DNA of 64,000 nucleotides from a bacterium. Its GTDB lineage: Bacteria > Bacillota > Clostridia > Christensenellales > Aristaeellaceae. Numbering within the stretch: position 1 is the first letter of the stretch; the number at the start of each line of letters is the position of its first letter. Shown in pieces: positions 41,798 to 49,507 of the stretch. Location of the stretch: contig SFTH01000014.1 in the NCBI GenBank assembly GCA_004563405.1, positions 54,514-118,513 on the forward strand, in the 5' to 3' direction. The position numbers and the translations under genes were made by a program. The notes under the pieces are model-generated. The model was not told the origin of the DNA. It saw only the letters and a list, made by a program, of their open reading frames with translations, and searched no databases.

Positions 41798-42441
41798 TGA
41801 TCATCAGCGGCGCGTCCCGGCCCCGGCCCAGGAGCAACACCGCGAAGGTCGTCGAGGCCTTCCGAAGGGGCTTTGACCGCGGCAGCGACACCGCGGAGGT
41901 CTGGTATCTGTCCGACCGCGGCCAATGGGCGGACGCGGCGAAGGCCTTCGGGCAAAACGAACACATCCTGATCGCGTTTCCCCTGTATGTGGAGAACCTT
42001 CCCGGCATTCTGCTGGAGTTTCTTTCCGGGCTCACGCCGAAGCAGACGCCCGGAACCAAGCTGGCGTTTCTGATTCAGGGCGGCTTCCCGGAGGCCTCCC
42101 AGAGCCGCTGCTGCGAGGCGTTTCTGGAGACCCTTCCCGCCCAACTGGGCTGCGACTACGCCGGAACCCTCATCAGGGGCGACATGTTCGGAACCGGCCT
42201 GGTGAATGAACGGACGCGGGAGAGAATGCTGGCACCCTTCGAGGAGGCGGGGCGCGTCTTCGCCCGCACCGCCCGCTTTGAAAAGGCCGCCGCGGACGCC
42301 TTCGCCGGCCCGGAATACATGTCGAAGGGGCAGATCCGGATGTACAACCTGGTGGGCAGGCGCATCTCCCGCCTGTATCTTGCGCGCGTCGCCAGAAAGC
42401 TGGGCTGTCGGGACGCGCTGGACGCCAGGCCCTATGCGTAA
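41788..42441 (+). CDS. Flavodoxin-fold oxidoreductase
   Basis: The protein has 217 residues. 'LVIISGASRPRPRSNTAKVVEAFRRGF' is a typical FMN phosphate-binding loop; 'HILIAFPLYVENLPGILLEFL' is the second flavin-contact region. The C-terminus ('RIYLARVARKLGC'-like, basic) resembles that of the first operon gene. It starts inside the previous gene (ATG 41788) behind AAAGGAG. Last gene of the operon, followed by a terminator after a repeat-bearing spacer. Partner and substrate unknown. Confidence 0.85.
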   Translation: MHLVIISGASRPRPRSNTAKVVEAFRRGFDRGSDTAEVWYLSDRGQWADAAKAFGQNEHILIAFPLYVENLPGILLEFLSGLTPKQTPGTKLAFLIQGGFPEASQSRCCEAFLETLPAQLGCDYAGTLIRGDMFGTGLVNERTRERMLAPFEEAGRVFARTARFEKAAADAFAGPEYMSKGQIRMYNLVGRRISRLYLARVARKLGCRDALDARPYA

Positions 42442-42467
42442 GCGCCTCGGGGCCCGGCGGACAGCGA

Positions 42468-42566
42468 CCTCCCCCTGCGCGGCCATGCGAGGGGAACATT
42501 TCCGTGGTTCTCGGCGTGCCGCTGCTTTGACCGGAATCCCCCTGTGCCACCATGCGAGGGTGACCT
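42468..42566 (+). repeat. Two imperfect hairpin-forming direct repeats
   Basis: CTCCCCCTGCGCGGCCATGC-GAGGGGAAC (about 42469-42498) and TCCCCCTGTGCCACCATGC-GAGGGTGAC (about 42537-42564) share most positions, and each can fold as a CCCC/GGGG hairpin. They fill the spacer between the flavoprotein operon and its terminator. Confidence 0.6.
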
Positions 42567-42575
42567 GCGACCGCC

Positions 42576-42608
42576 CGAGGGGCCGGAGGCGTCCGGCTCC
42601 TCTTTTTT
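42576..42608 (+). terminator. Terminator of the flavoprotein operon
   Basis: GAGGGGCCGGA / TCCGGCTCCTC stem with a GGCG loop, then TTTTTTTG. Confidence 0.9.
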
Positions 42609-42630
42609 TGCCGACAGGGCGCGGATGCTG

Positions 42631-42659
42631 CTGCAAAGCCGCAGCTTTTCTGGTACAAT
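42631..42659 (+). promoter_or_regulatory. Promoter of the two-component system
   Basis: CTGCAA (42631-42636), 17-base spacer, TACAAT (42654-42659), with TGG just before it (extended -10). Confidence 0.7.
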
Positions 42660-42759
42660 GGTTTCGGGAATTCTAAAGAATTGACACAATCGGATCGCTT
42701 ATCAACCTATCTCTTTCCGGATGAAGCCTCTATAATCATAACAAAAGGGGGAAAGCCGC

Positions 42760-44064
42760 ATGCTGCGAATGGAAATCGCGCTCTTCATGATCCTGGCCTT
42801 CGTCGCCTGCGTCTATTTTTCCGCCGGTCGAAAGAGCACGCCGCTGCACAGGACGTTCTCCGTCCTGCTGGTCGTCGCGCTGGTGCATCTGGCCCTGGAC
42901 GGAATCACCGTCTACACGGTGCACCATCTGGAGACCGTGCCGGAATTTCTCAACGACGCGGTTCACCGGCTGTTTCTGGGCAGCATGGTGCTGGTGATCT
43001 ATCTGTTCTACCAGTACATCGCCATACTGGTGGAGGAGGAGACCGGCAAGCCCCGGCGGCTGGATCTCCCCGCCCGAATCTTTCTGGCGATGGCGGAGCT
43101 GGGCAACTTCCTGCTTCCGATCTCCTACACGGTAACCTCGGCGGGCAACTATTCCTCCGGGCCGTACATGCTGGTTCCCTACTGGGGCGTCGCGTTCTAC
43201 CTGCTGCTGTGCGCCGGGCTCTTCGCCGTAAACTGGCGGCAGATCGACCGGAAAAAGAAGTTCGCCATCGGCTCGGCGCTGATCATCGAGGTGAGCGTCT
43301 GCGCCCTGCAGTGGCTGAACCACACCTGGCTCATCAGCGGCATGGGCATCGTCCTGATGACGCTGTCGTTCTATCTGACGCTGGAGAACCCGGACATCCT
43401 TCGGGCGGAGCTGACGGAGCAGAAGATGTCGATGCTGTACCTGAAGAGTCAGGTGAACCCCCACTTCCTGTACAACACGCTGGACACCATCCGAATTCAG
43501 GCGCAGCTGAACGGGGACAGGGCGGTGGCCGATCTGCTCATGCGCCTGGTGGACTTCTTCCGGCTCAGCGTGAAGGTGGACCGGCCCATGGTCTCCCTGG
43601 ACGACGAGCTGGAGCTGCTGGAGGCCTACATGGAACTGATGTGCTACCGCTATCCCGAGCTGCAATGCGAATATGACATCGACCCCGAGCTGGGCGGCAT
43701 GAAGGTGCCCAACTTCATCCTTCAGCCCATCGTGGAAAACAGCCTGCTCCACGGCCTGAAGAACGTGGGCTACCGGGGCGAGGTGCGCATCTCGGCCCGG
43801 AGGACGCCGGAAAACCGAATGGAGATACTGGTCAGCGACACCGGAGGCGGCTTTGCGGAGGGCAAGAAGGCCGCCATCGACCACATGCTTCTGACCTATT
43901 CCAGGCAACCGGCCAAACTGGAGGGCAACAGCATCGGCATACTGAACGTGCAGAAGCGGATCAAGCTGCTCTGCGGCCGGGAATATGGCCTTTCCTACAC
44001 GGAGAACCCCGCGGGCGGCGTGACGGCGCATATCCTGCTGCCCCTGAAGGAGGATGTATCATGA
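42760..44064 (+). CDS. Sensor histidine kinase, LytS/YesM type
   Basis: The protein has 434 residues. About six to seven membrane helices (1-210) form the sensor. The His_kinase domain follows with 'LKSQVNPHFLYNTLDTIRIQ' (phospho-acceptor His about 234), N-box 'PIVENSLLHGL' and G-box 'VSDTGGGF' ... 'GNSIGILNVQKRI'. GGGGGAAAG precedes the ATG. It overlaps the response-regulator gene by 4 bases. The membrane sensor lacks a recognisable extracellular domain, so it may sense within the membrane. Confidence 0.93.
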   Translation: MLRMEIALFMILAFVACVYFSAGRKSTPLHRTFSVLLVVALVHLALDGITVYTVHHLETVPEFLNDAVHRLFLGSMVLVIYLFYQYIAILVEEETGKPRRLDLPARIFLAMAELGNFLLPISYTVTSAGNYSSGPYMLVPYWGVAFYLLLCAGLFAVNWRQIDRKKKFAIGSALIIEVSVCALQWLNHTWLISGMGIVLMTLSFYLTLENPDILRAELTEQKMSMLYLKSQVNPHFLYNTLDTIRIQAQLNGDRAVADLLMRLVDFFRLSVKVDRPMVSLDDELELLEAYMELMCYRYPELQCEYDIDPELGGMKVPNFILQPIVENSLLHGLKNVGYRGEVRISARRTPENRMEILVSDTGGGFAEGKKAAIDHMLLTYSRQPAKLEGNSIGILNVQKRIKLLCGREYGLSYTENPAGGVTAHILLPLKEDVS

Positions 44065-44813
44065 AAAAGCTGCGCGTGCTTCTGGTGGACGACGAAATCA
44101 TGATCCGGGAGGGCTTCAAGCGTCTCTTTGACTGGCAGGCCCACGACTGCGAGGTGGCGGGCGAGGCCGGCGACGGCATGGAGGCGCTGGCGAAGATCGA
44201 CGCGCTGCGCCCGGACATCGTCATCATGGACATCAACATTCCCATCATGAACGGCCTGAAGGTGATCCAGCTCAGCCGCATCAAGCACCCCGATATCGCC
44301 TTTGTGATCGTCTCCGGCTACGACGATTTTTCCTACTGCCGGGAGGCGCTGCGGCTGCAGATCACGGATTACATCCTCAAGCCGGTGAACTACGAGGAGT
44401 TCGGCGGCTGCATCGATAACCTGAAGATCTCCCTGTTCGAAAGGCGGGTTTCGGCCGCGGCGGACATGGAGAAGCAGGAGGAGCGGACCATCGCCGGAAT
44501 CACGCGCTACCTCCAGGAGCACCTCGCGGAGGAGATCAGCCTCTCCGTGCTGGCCGACAACTTCCACCTGAACCCCCAGTACATCAGCCAGCTGTTCAAG
44601 AGCGAGATCGGCGTGAACTTTCTGGCCTACCTGACCAACATCCGCATGGAAAGGGCGAAAAAGCTGCTGCTCTCCACCTCCCTGCCCATCGCGGAGGTGG
44701 CGGAGCAGTCCGGCTACGGGGACTACCGGGTCTTTACGAAGGTGTTCAAGAAGTCGGAGGGCATCACTCCCTCCCAGTACCGCCGGGACTTTCTGGAAAC
44801 AGAGGGAAAATAA
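44061..44813 (+). CDS. Response regulator with AraC-type output domain (YesN-like)
   Basis: The protein has 250 residues. The receiver domain has 'LLVDDEIMIREG' (acidic pocket), phospho-acceptor Asp in 'PDIVIMDINIPIMNG' (about 56) and Lys in 'YILKPVNYEE'. The C-terminal AraC helix-turn-helix pair is 'SLSVLADNFHLNPQYISQLFKSEIG' and 'PIAEVAEQSGYGDYRVFTKVFKKSEGITPSQYRRD'. It is the partner of the LytS-type kinase. Candidate targets are the two flanking operons, which share an upstream motif that AraC-type activators could use. Confidence 0.94.
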   Translation: MKKLRVLLVDDEIMIREGFKRLFDWQAHDCEVAGEAGDGMEALAKIDALRPDIVIMDINIPIMNGLKVIQLSRIKHPDIAFVIVSGYDDFSYCREALRLQITDYILKPVNYEEFGGCIDNLKISLFERRVSAAADMEKQEERTIAGITRYLQEHLAEEISLSVLADNFHLNPQYISQLFKSEIGVNFLAYLTNIRMERAKKLLLSTSLPIAEVAEQSGYGDYRVFTKVFKKSEGITPSQYRRDFLETEGK

Positions 44814-44845
44814 AGAGAATCACCGTGCCTTTATGGTGCTTCTTT
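44812..44845 (+). terminator. Weak terminator after the response-regulator gene
   Basis: AAAGA / TCTTT outer and CACC / GGTG inner pairs, ending in the TCTTT arm itself. Overlaps the stop codon. Confidence 0.5.
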
Positions 44846-44908
44846 GACAGCCTGAGCGTGCGACATCAGAAGGGAGGTCCGCGCTCCGCTTTTGTTGCGG
44901 GATGCGCA

Positions 44909-44936
44909 TTGCATCGATTGACCCGGAAGCTATAAT
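44909..44936 (+). promoter_or_regulatory. Upstream promoter of the PspC/ABC operon
   Basis: TTGCAT (44909-44914), 16-base spacer, perfect TATAAT (44931-44936). It would read through the regulated promoter just downstream. Confidence 0.6.
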
Positions 44937-44938
44937 TC

Positions 44939-44993
44939 AGACACATTCTGCTGCAAAATGCGCCTATTCGTCCGGCGCTTTTTTCTGTACAAT
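44939..44993 (+). promoter_or_regulatory. Regulated promoter of the PspC/ABC operon (shared motif, copy 2)
   Basis: AGACACATTCTGC (44939-44951), TGCAAAATGCGCCTATTC (44952-44969), then TACAAT (44988-44993). It matches the flavoprotein-operon promoter at most positions, with an identical 49-base distance from motif start to -10 and the same non-consensus TATTC at -35. Confidence 0.7.
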
Positions 44994-45038
44994 ATTCCCG
45001 TTGATTGAAAACTGCGCTTGAATTCTGGAGGGAGAAAA

Positions 45039-45247
45039 ATGGTGAGCTGCGAAGTCCGGAACTTCCGCCGGAGGATATCGGCGGACGAACTGTGTTATCT
45101 GTTCACGACCTGCTGGAGCCGACGGGCGAAAGACTGTTTCGCAGAGCGCCTCAGCGCGCCGTGCGCGCGCTCTGCCTCGCCCTGGCTGTACTGTTCCTCG
45201 CGGACTGCATCCTGAGCCTTCTGTTCCGCACGCCGATCACTTACTGA
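45039..45247 (+). pseudogene. Small membrane-protein gene, probably frameshifted
   Basis: A GGAGGGAG site and ATG (45039) open a frame 'MVSCEVRNF...' that soon becomes cysteine- and serine-rich nonsense. The next frame, running to 45247, reads like a real protein with a membrane helix ('AVRALCLALAVLFLADCILSLLFR') but has no start signal of its own. A one-base slip near the start would join them. It is the first gene of the PspC/ABC operon, just behind the regulated promoter. Confidence 0.45.
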
Positions 45248-45268
45248 CACATATGGAGGAAATGCAAG

Positions 45269-45460
45269 ATGAGCAAGAAACTGTGTAAATCCAACGCAAA
45301 CAGAATGTTGGCCGGCGTCTGCGGCGGCATTGCCGAGTACCTCGGCGTCGACCCCACGCTGATCCGCCTCGCCTGGGTGCTCTTCTGCGCGCTGGGCGGC
45401 AGCGGCATACTGGCCTACGTCATCGCCGCCATCGTCATTCCCCACAAATCGAGATACTGA
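45269..45460 (+). CDS. PspC-domain membrane protein
   Basis: The 63-residue protein 'NANRMLAGVCGGIAEYLGVDPTLIRLAWVLF' is the complete PspC signature, followed by a membrane helix. PspC proteins take part in envelope-stress sensing. Here a lone short form heads an ABC-transporter operon next to a DUF4097 protein, a common pairing in Bacillota. GGAGG precedes the ATG. Confidence 0.93.
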   Translation: MSKKLCKSNANRMLAGVCGGIAEYLGVDPTLIRLAWVLFCALGGSGILAYVIAAIVIPHKSRY

Positions 45461-45479
45461 GCGACGGGAGGGACGACTC

Positions 45480-46391
45480 TTGAACGACATCATCGAAATT
45501 TCGCATCTGAGCAAGCGCTTCGGCGACGTGCAGGCGGTGAACGATCTGAGCTTCCGCGTGAAGGAGGGCGAGCTGTTCGCCTTCCTGGGCGTCAACGGCG
45601 CGGGCAAATCCACCACCATCAACATCATGTGCGGGCAGCTGGCCAAGGATTCTGGAACCGTTCGGATCGGCGGCGCCGACCTGGACCGCGACCCCGACTG
45701 CATCAGGCGGAACCTGGGCGTGGTCTTTCAGGGCTCCGTGCTGGATCGGGACCTGTCCGTGCAGGACAACCTCCGGAGTCGCGCAGCCCTGTACGGAATT
45801 CAGGGAAGGGCGTTTCGGGAGCGGCTGACTGAGCTGGCAGGCCTGCTCGAATTCGAAGACCTGCTGAAGCGCAGCCTGGGAAAGCTCTCCGGCGGCCAGC
45901 GGCGCAGGGTTGACATCGCACGGGCGCTGCTGCACCGGCCCGGCATCCTGATTCTCGACGAGCCGACCACCGGCCTCGATCCCCAGACCCGGAGCACCCT
46001 GTGGCGCGTGATCGGCGAGCTGCGGAAAAACGAGGGCATGACGGTGTTCCTCACCACCCACTACATGGAGGAAGCGGCCGATGCAGATTATGTGGTGATC
46101 CTGGACGGCGGCCGCATCGCCGCCGAGGGAACGCCCCTGGCGCTGAAGAACGCCTACACCGGCGACTTCATCACCCTCTACAACGTGGAGGAGGCGCAGG
46201 TCCGGCAGCTGGGCGCGCCGTATGAGGCGATCCGGGACGCCTGCCGGGTGACGGTTTCCGACACGGCCGCGGCGACGGAGCTGATCCTGAAGCACCCGGA
46301 GCTCTTCCGGGATTATGAAATCACCAAGGGAAAGATGGACGACGTGTTCCTCGCCGTGACCGGCAAGAAACTGACGGGAGGCGGCAAATGA
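45480..46391 (+). CDS. ABC transporter ATP-binding protein (DrrA/CcmA type)
   Basis: The protein has 303 residues. Walker A 'GVNGAGKSTTINI' (about 38), Q-loop 'LGVVFQGSVLD', signature 'KLSGGQRRRVDIARALL', Walker B 'ILILDEPTTGLDP', H-loop 'FLTTHYMEEAADAD'. The C-terminal 80 residues form a DrrA-type accessory domain. GGGAGGGA precedes a TTG start. With the permease at 46573 it forms an ABC-2 exporter, probably for a drug, peptide or lipid. Overlaps the small gene that follows by 4 bases. Confidence 0.94.
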   Translation: MNDIIEISHLSKRFGDVQAVNDLSFRVKEGELFAFLGVNGAGKSTTINIMCGQLAKDSGTVRIGGADLDRDPDCIRRNLGVVFQGSVLDRDLSVQDNLRSRAALYGIQGRAFRERLTELAGLLEFEDLLKRSLGKLSGGQRRRVDIARALLHRPGILILDEPTTGLDPQTRSTLWRVIGELRKNEGMTVFLTTHYMEEAADADYVVILDGGRIAAEGTPLALKNAYTGDFITLYNVEEAQVRQLGAPYEAIRDACRVTVSDTAAATELILKHPELFRDYEITKGKMDDVFLAVTGKKLTGGGK

Positions 46392-46576
46392 AAATCCTTC
46401 GAATCGCCGCCCTGCTCCTCTGCCTGCTTGCCCTCGGGGCGGTCGCGCTCTGCGTCTTTACGGACTGGAACGACGCCCTGTTCCTGCCCCTCGCTCTCGC
46501 CCTGAGCACCGTCGGGAACCTACTGAACGTCATGTGCAACAGGGAAAACAACGCTGAAAGGAAGAATGTGAAATGA
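46388..46576 (+). CDS. Small two-helix membrane protein
   Basis: The protein has 62 residues: 'IAALLLCLLALGAVALCVFTDW' and 'LFLPLALALSTVGNLLNVMCN' are two membrane helices, then a short polar tail. It overlaps both neighbours by 4 bases (ATGA), so it is translated as part of the ABC unit, perhaps as a small subunit. No family recognised. Confidence 0.75.
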   Translation: MKILRIAALLLCLLALGAVALCVFTDWNDALFLPLALALSTVGNLLNVMCNRENNAERKNVK

Positions 46577-47478
46577 CCGGCCTTGGCGCGCTGATCCGGC
46601 GCAACACGAAGCTCTACTTCCGGGACAGGGGGATGTTCTTCACCTCCCTGATCACGCCCCTGATCCTGCTGGTGCTCTACGGCACCTTTCTGAGCAACGT
46701 CTATGAGGAAACCTTCCGCGGCGCGCTGGAGGCGGCGGGGGCCGCGGCCTCCGACCGGCTGATCGGCGGCTGCGTGGGCGGAGAGCTGGCCTCCTCCCTG
46801 CTGGCGGTGAGCTGCGTGACGGTGGCCTTCTGCTCCAATCTGCTGATGGTGCAGGACAAAATCACCGGGGCCCGGCAGGATCTGACCATCGCCCCGGTCC
46901 GGCCCGGCACGCTGGCGCTGGGCTACTATCTCTCCACGCTCCTGTCCACCCTGCTGATCTGCCTCGTGGCGACGGCCGCCTGCCTGGGCTATCTTTTGCA
47001 CGCGGGCTGGTTTCTGACCGCCGGGGACGTGGCGGCGCTTCTGCTGGACGTGGCGCTACTGGTACTGTTCGGCACCGCGCTCTCCTCCTGCGTCAACTTC
47101 TTCCTCTCCACCAACGGACAGGCCTCTGCGGTCGGCACCATCATCAGCGCCGGATACGGCTTTATCTGCGGGGCCTACATGCCGATCTCCCAGTTCCCGA
47201 AGGGTCTGCAGCGGGTGATCTCCTTCCTGCCCGGCACCTACGGCACTTCCCTGCTGCGCAACCACGCGCTGCGCGGCGCATTTGAAGAGATGATCGCCCA
47301 GGGCTTCCCGGGCGAGGTGGTGGAGGAGATCCGGGACAGCGTGGACTGCAACCTCTACTTCTTCGGAAGCAGGGTGGAGCCCGGCCAGATGTATTTCGTT
47401 CTGGCCGCCTCCATCGCAATCGCCATCGGGCTCTACGTCGCAATGAACATTCTGCGGGGACGGAAGCGGCGCGGCTGA
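46573..47478 (+). CDS. ABC-2 type transporter permease
   Basis: The protein has 301 residues, with an N-terminal cytoplasmic segment, one helix ('FTSLITPLILLVLYGTFL'), an extracytoplasmic loop, then five helices. 'GAYMPISQFPKGLQRVISFLPGTYGTSLLRN' is the conserved ABC2_membrane signature. It pairs with the ATPase at 45480. The exported substrate is unknown. Confidence 0.92.
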   Translation: MTGLGALIRRNTKLYFRDRGMFFTSLITPLILLVLYGTFLSNVYEETFRGALEAAGAAASDRLIGGCVGGELASSLLAVSCVTVAFCSNLLMVQDKITGARQDLTIAPVRPGTLALGYYLSTLLSTLLICLVATAACLGYLLHAGWFLTAGDVAALLLDVALLVLFGTALSSCVNFFLSTNGQASAVGTIISAGYGFICGAYMPISQFPKGLQRVISFLPGTYGTSLLRNHALRGAFEEMIAQGFPGEVVEEIRDSVDCNLYFFGSRVEPGQMYFVLAASIAIAIGLYVAMNILRGRKRRG

Positions 47479-47543
47479 CGAAGCGCCGACCGGGCGTCGC
47501 GCACAGAATCCGGAATCGCTGTTTGAAAGAGGGGTGAAGCAAA

Positions 47544-48452
47544 GTGAACCATGCAAAGAAAATCGCCACAGGCGCCGCGCTTCTGCTCGCAGTCGCGGGC
47601 GGGCTTGCGCTCGCAGCTGCCGGGGCGAACGGGGACGTCGAATTGGAAAACGGGAAGGGACTGTCTTGCGAAATGAAAACCTATGAAGTCGAAGAAGCGT
47701 TCTCCGACATCCGCATCGAGGACGCGGAGTGCAGCGTGCGCATCCTGCCCGCCGCGGACGGCGCGTGCAGGGTCTGCCCGGAGAAGCGGGACGGCAGCGT
47801 CTATCACACGGTCGCCGTCAGCGGCGGCGAGCTCCGCGTGCAGCGCCACGACCGGAGGAGATGGTATCAGTACATCGGCGTCTCCCTGGGCGACGGGGAG
47901 GTGGAGGTCTACCTGCCGGAGGGAGAATACGGGAAGCTCGCCTTCCTCTCCACCTCCGGAAGCATCCGGGTGGACGGCGGCTTCCGCTTTGAAAGCGCCC
48001 GCCTCGAAAGCACCAGCGGCGACGTGCAGATGTCCTCCGAAGTGAAGGAGGCGCTGACGGCGCAGAGCACCAGCGGCAGCGTGTGCGTGGAGACCGCCGC
48101 GCTGGAGGCGCTCACGGCAGAAACCGTCAGCGGCAGCATCGCGCTCTCCCACGTCCGCTGCGGCGAAATTTCCGTCAAATCCACCTCCGGGCGAATCGGG
48201 CTGACCGACGCGATCGCGGAGGCGGGCCTGCGCGTCAAAAGCGTCAGCGGCAGCATTGCGCTGGAGGGCTGCGACGGCGGCGACGTCCGGATTCAAACCA
48301 CCAGTGGCTCCGTGGAGGGCACGCTCCTCTCTGACAAGCTTTTCGTCGCGGACAGCACGAGCGGGAGCATCAACGTTCCCCTCTCCCGCGGCGCCGAGAA
48401 ATGCGAAATCACCACCGTCAGCGGCAGCATCGCCATCGAAATCGGGCGGTGA
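47544..48452 (+). CDS. DUF4097 beta-helix protein
   Basis: The protein has 302 residues: an N-terminal membrane anchor or signal (about 7-28), then about ten 18-22-residue repeats built on 'STSGS', 'TVSGSI', 'TTSGSV' that stack as a parallel beta-helix. This is the adhesin-like DUF4097 family found next to PspC and ABC genes under envelope-stress control. GAGGGGTG precedes a GTG start. Last gene of the operon, ending near a GC hairpin at 48455-48472 that lacks a T-run. Confidence 0.9.
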   Translation: MNHAKKIATGAALLLAVAGGLALAAAGANGDVELENGKGLSCEMKTYEVEEAFSDIRIEDAECSVRILPAADGACRVCPEKRDGSVYHTVAVSGGELRVQRHDRRRWYQYIGVSLGDGEVEVYLPEGEYGKLAFLSTSGSIRVDGGFRFESARLESTSGDVQMSSEVKEALTAQSTSGSVCVETAALEALTAETVSGSIALSHVRCGEISVKSTSGRIGLTDAIAEAGLRVKSVSGSIALEGCDGGDVRIQTTSGSVEGTLLSDKLFVADSTSGSINVPLSRGAEKCEITTVSGSIAIEIGR

Positions 48453-48524
48453 GCGGGGCGCGGTTGCGCCCCTGAACCGCCGCCTCCGTCCGGAACAGGC
48501 CGCGCAAATCCTTTGAAAAAACGC

Positions 48525-48555
48525 TTGACCCTCACGCTGCGTCATGGTGTATCAT
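48525..48555 (+). promoter_or_regulatory. MerR-type promoter of the DUF2268-MerR operon
   Basis: TTGACC (48525-48530) and TATCAT (48550-48555) are 19 bases apart, the over-long spacing that MerR activators untwist. The spacer holds an imperfect dyad, ACCCTCACG and CGTCATGGT (7 of 9 pairs). The MerR gene is the last of the operon. Confidence 0.75.
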
Positions 48556-48598
48556 GGTCCATGTCCGGACGCGAGAAAACAAAACGGAGGTTTGCACG

Positions 48599-49507
48599 AT
48601 GAAGATTACAGCGATCCGTTCCGACCGCATCTATCGGAAGATGATGGATGCGGCGCCGGTCGACAGGGAGAACATCTATCGGGACGAGCTGATGAAGCCC
48701 TTTGAATTCAAATGGTCGTGCGTCGGAATTCCGCTGCGGGCGGAGGCGGCGGGCGGAAGCGACGTGGTGTCCGCCGCCGCGATGAGCGGCTACTACGCCC
48801 CCGCACAGATCACGCGGGAGCGCAGCGCAGAGATTGATCAGATCAGCGACGACGGGTTCTGGGCAGACTGCGAGGACAGCATCCGCAACGCCCTCTCGGG
48901 CTTTGCGCGGCGCGGAATCCAGCTGCCGAAGCAGGAGTATGTGTTCACCGTCGTACTGAGCGACCCGGAGAGCCCCATGACCGCCATGGCGGGCGACTAC
49001 TGCGGCGACGGCGGCATTCCCGGCTACATCCTCGGCTCCATTGTGCCCAACGCACGCTCGCGCGCCCTGCTGCCGGTGGCGCTGGCCCACGAGACGAACC
49101 ACAACGTCCGCTGGCAATTCATGCGGTGGAGCAACAAGATCACGCTGGCGGACATGATCGTTTCAGAGGGGCTGGCGGAGCGCTTCGCCGCAGAGCTGTT
49201 CGGCGAGGACAAGGTGGGCCGGTGGGTCCGGGAGACGTCGCCGGAGGCGCTGCGGGAGACCGTCGTGCCGCTCGTCCGAAAGAATCTGATGACCAGCGAC
49301 TTTCAGACGGTCTCCGCCTGCCTCTACGGCGACGGGATCATGGCGCTTCGGGGCGGACAGCCCATCGGCATGCCCTATTGCGGCGGCTACGCCTGCGGAT
49401 ACGCGCTGGTCGGGCGCTATCTGGAGCGGACGGGCGCGTCCATCCACGAGGCGACGCTCGCGCCGACCGAAGAAATCCTGAAGCAGACGGAGGACTTCTG
49501 GAGATGA
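48599..49507 (+). CDS. DUF2268-like predicted zinc protease
   Basis: The protein has 302 residues. 'ALAHETNHNVRWQF' (about 161-174) is a HExxH zinc motif, followed by 'MIVSEGLAERFAAELFGE', where the glutamate would be the third ligand, the DUF2268 arrangement. No signal peptide, so it is cytoplasmic. AACGGAGG selects ATG 48599. It overlaps the MerR gene by 4 bases. The promoter carries a MerR-type operator, suggesting the pair responds to a drug-like ligand. Confidence 0.85.
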   Translation: MKITAIRSDRIYRKMMDAAPVDRENIYRDELMKPFEFKWSCVGIPLRAEAAGGSDVVSAAAMSGYYAPAQITRERSAEIDQISDDGFWADCEDSIRNALSGFARRGIQLPKQEYVFTVVLSDPESPMTAMAGDYCGDGGIPGYILGSIVPNARSRALLPVALAHETNHNVRWQFMRWSNKITLADMIVSEGLAERFAAELFGEDKVGRWVRETSPEALRETVVPLVRKNLMTSDFQTVSACLYGDGIMALRGGQPIGMPYCGGYACGYALVGRYLERTGASIHEATLAPTEEILKQTEDFWR

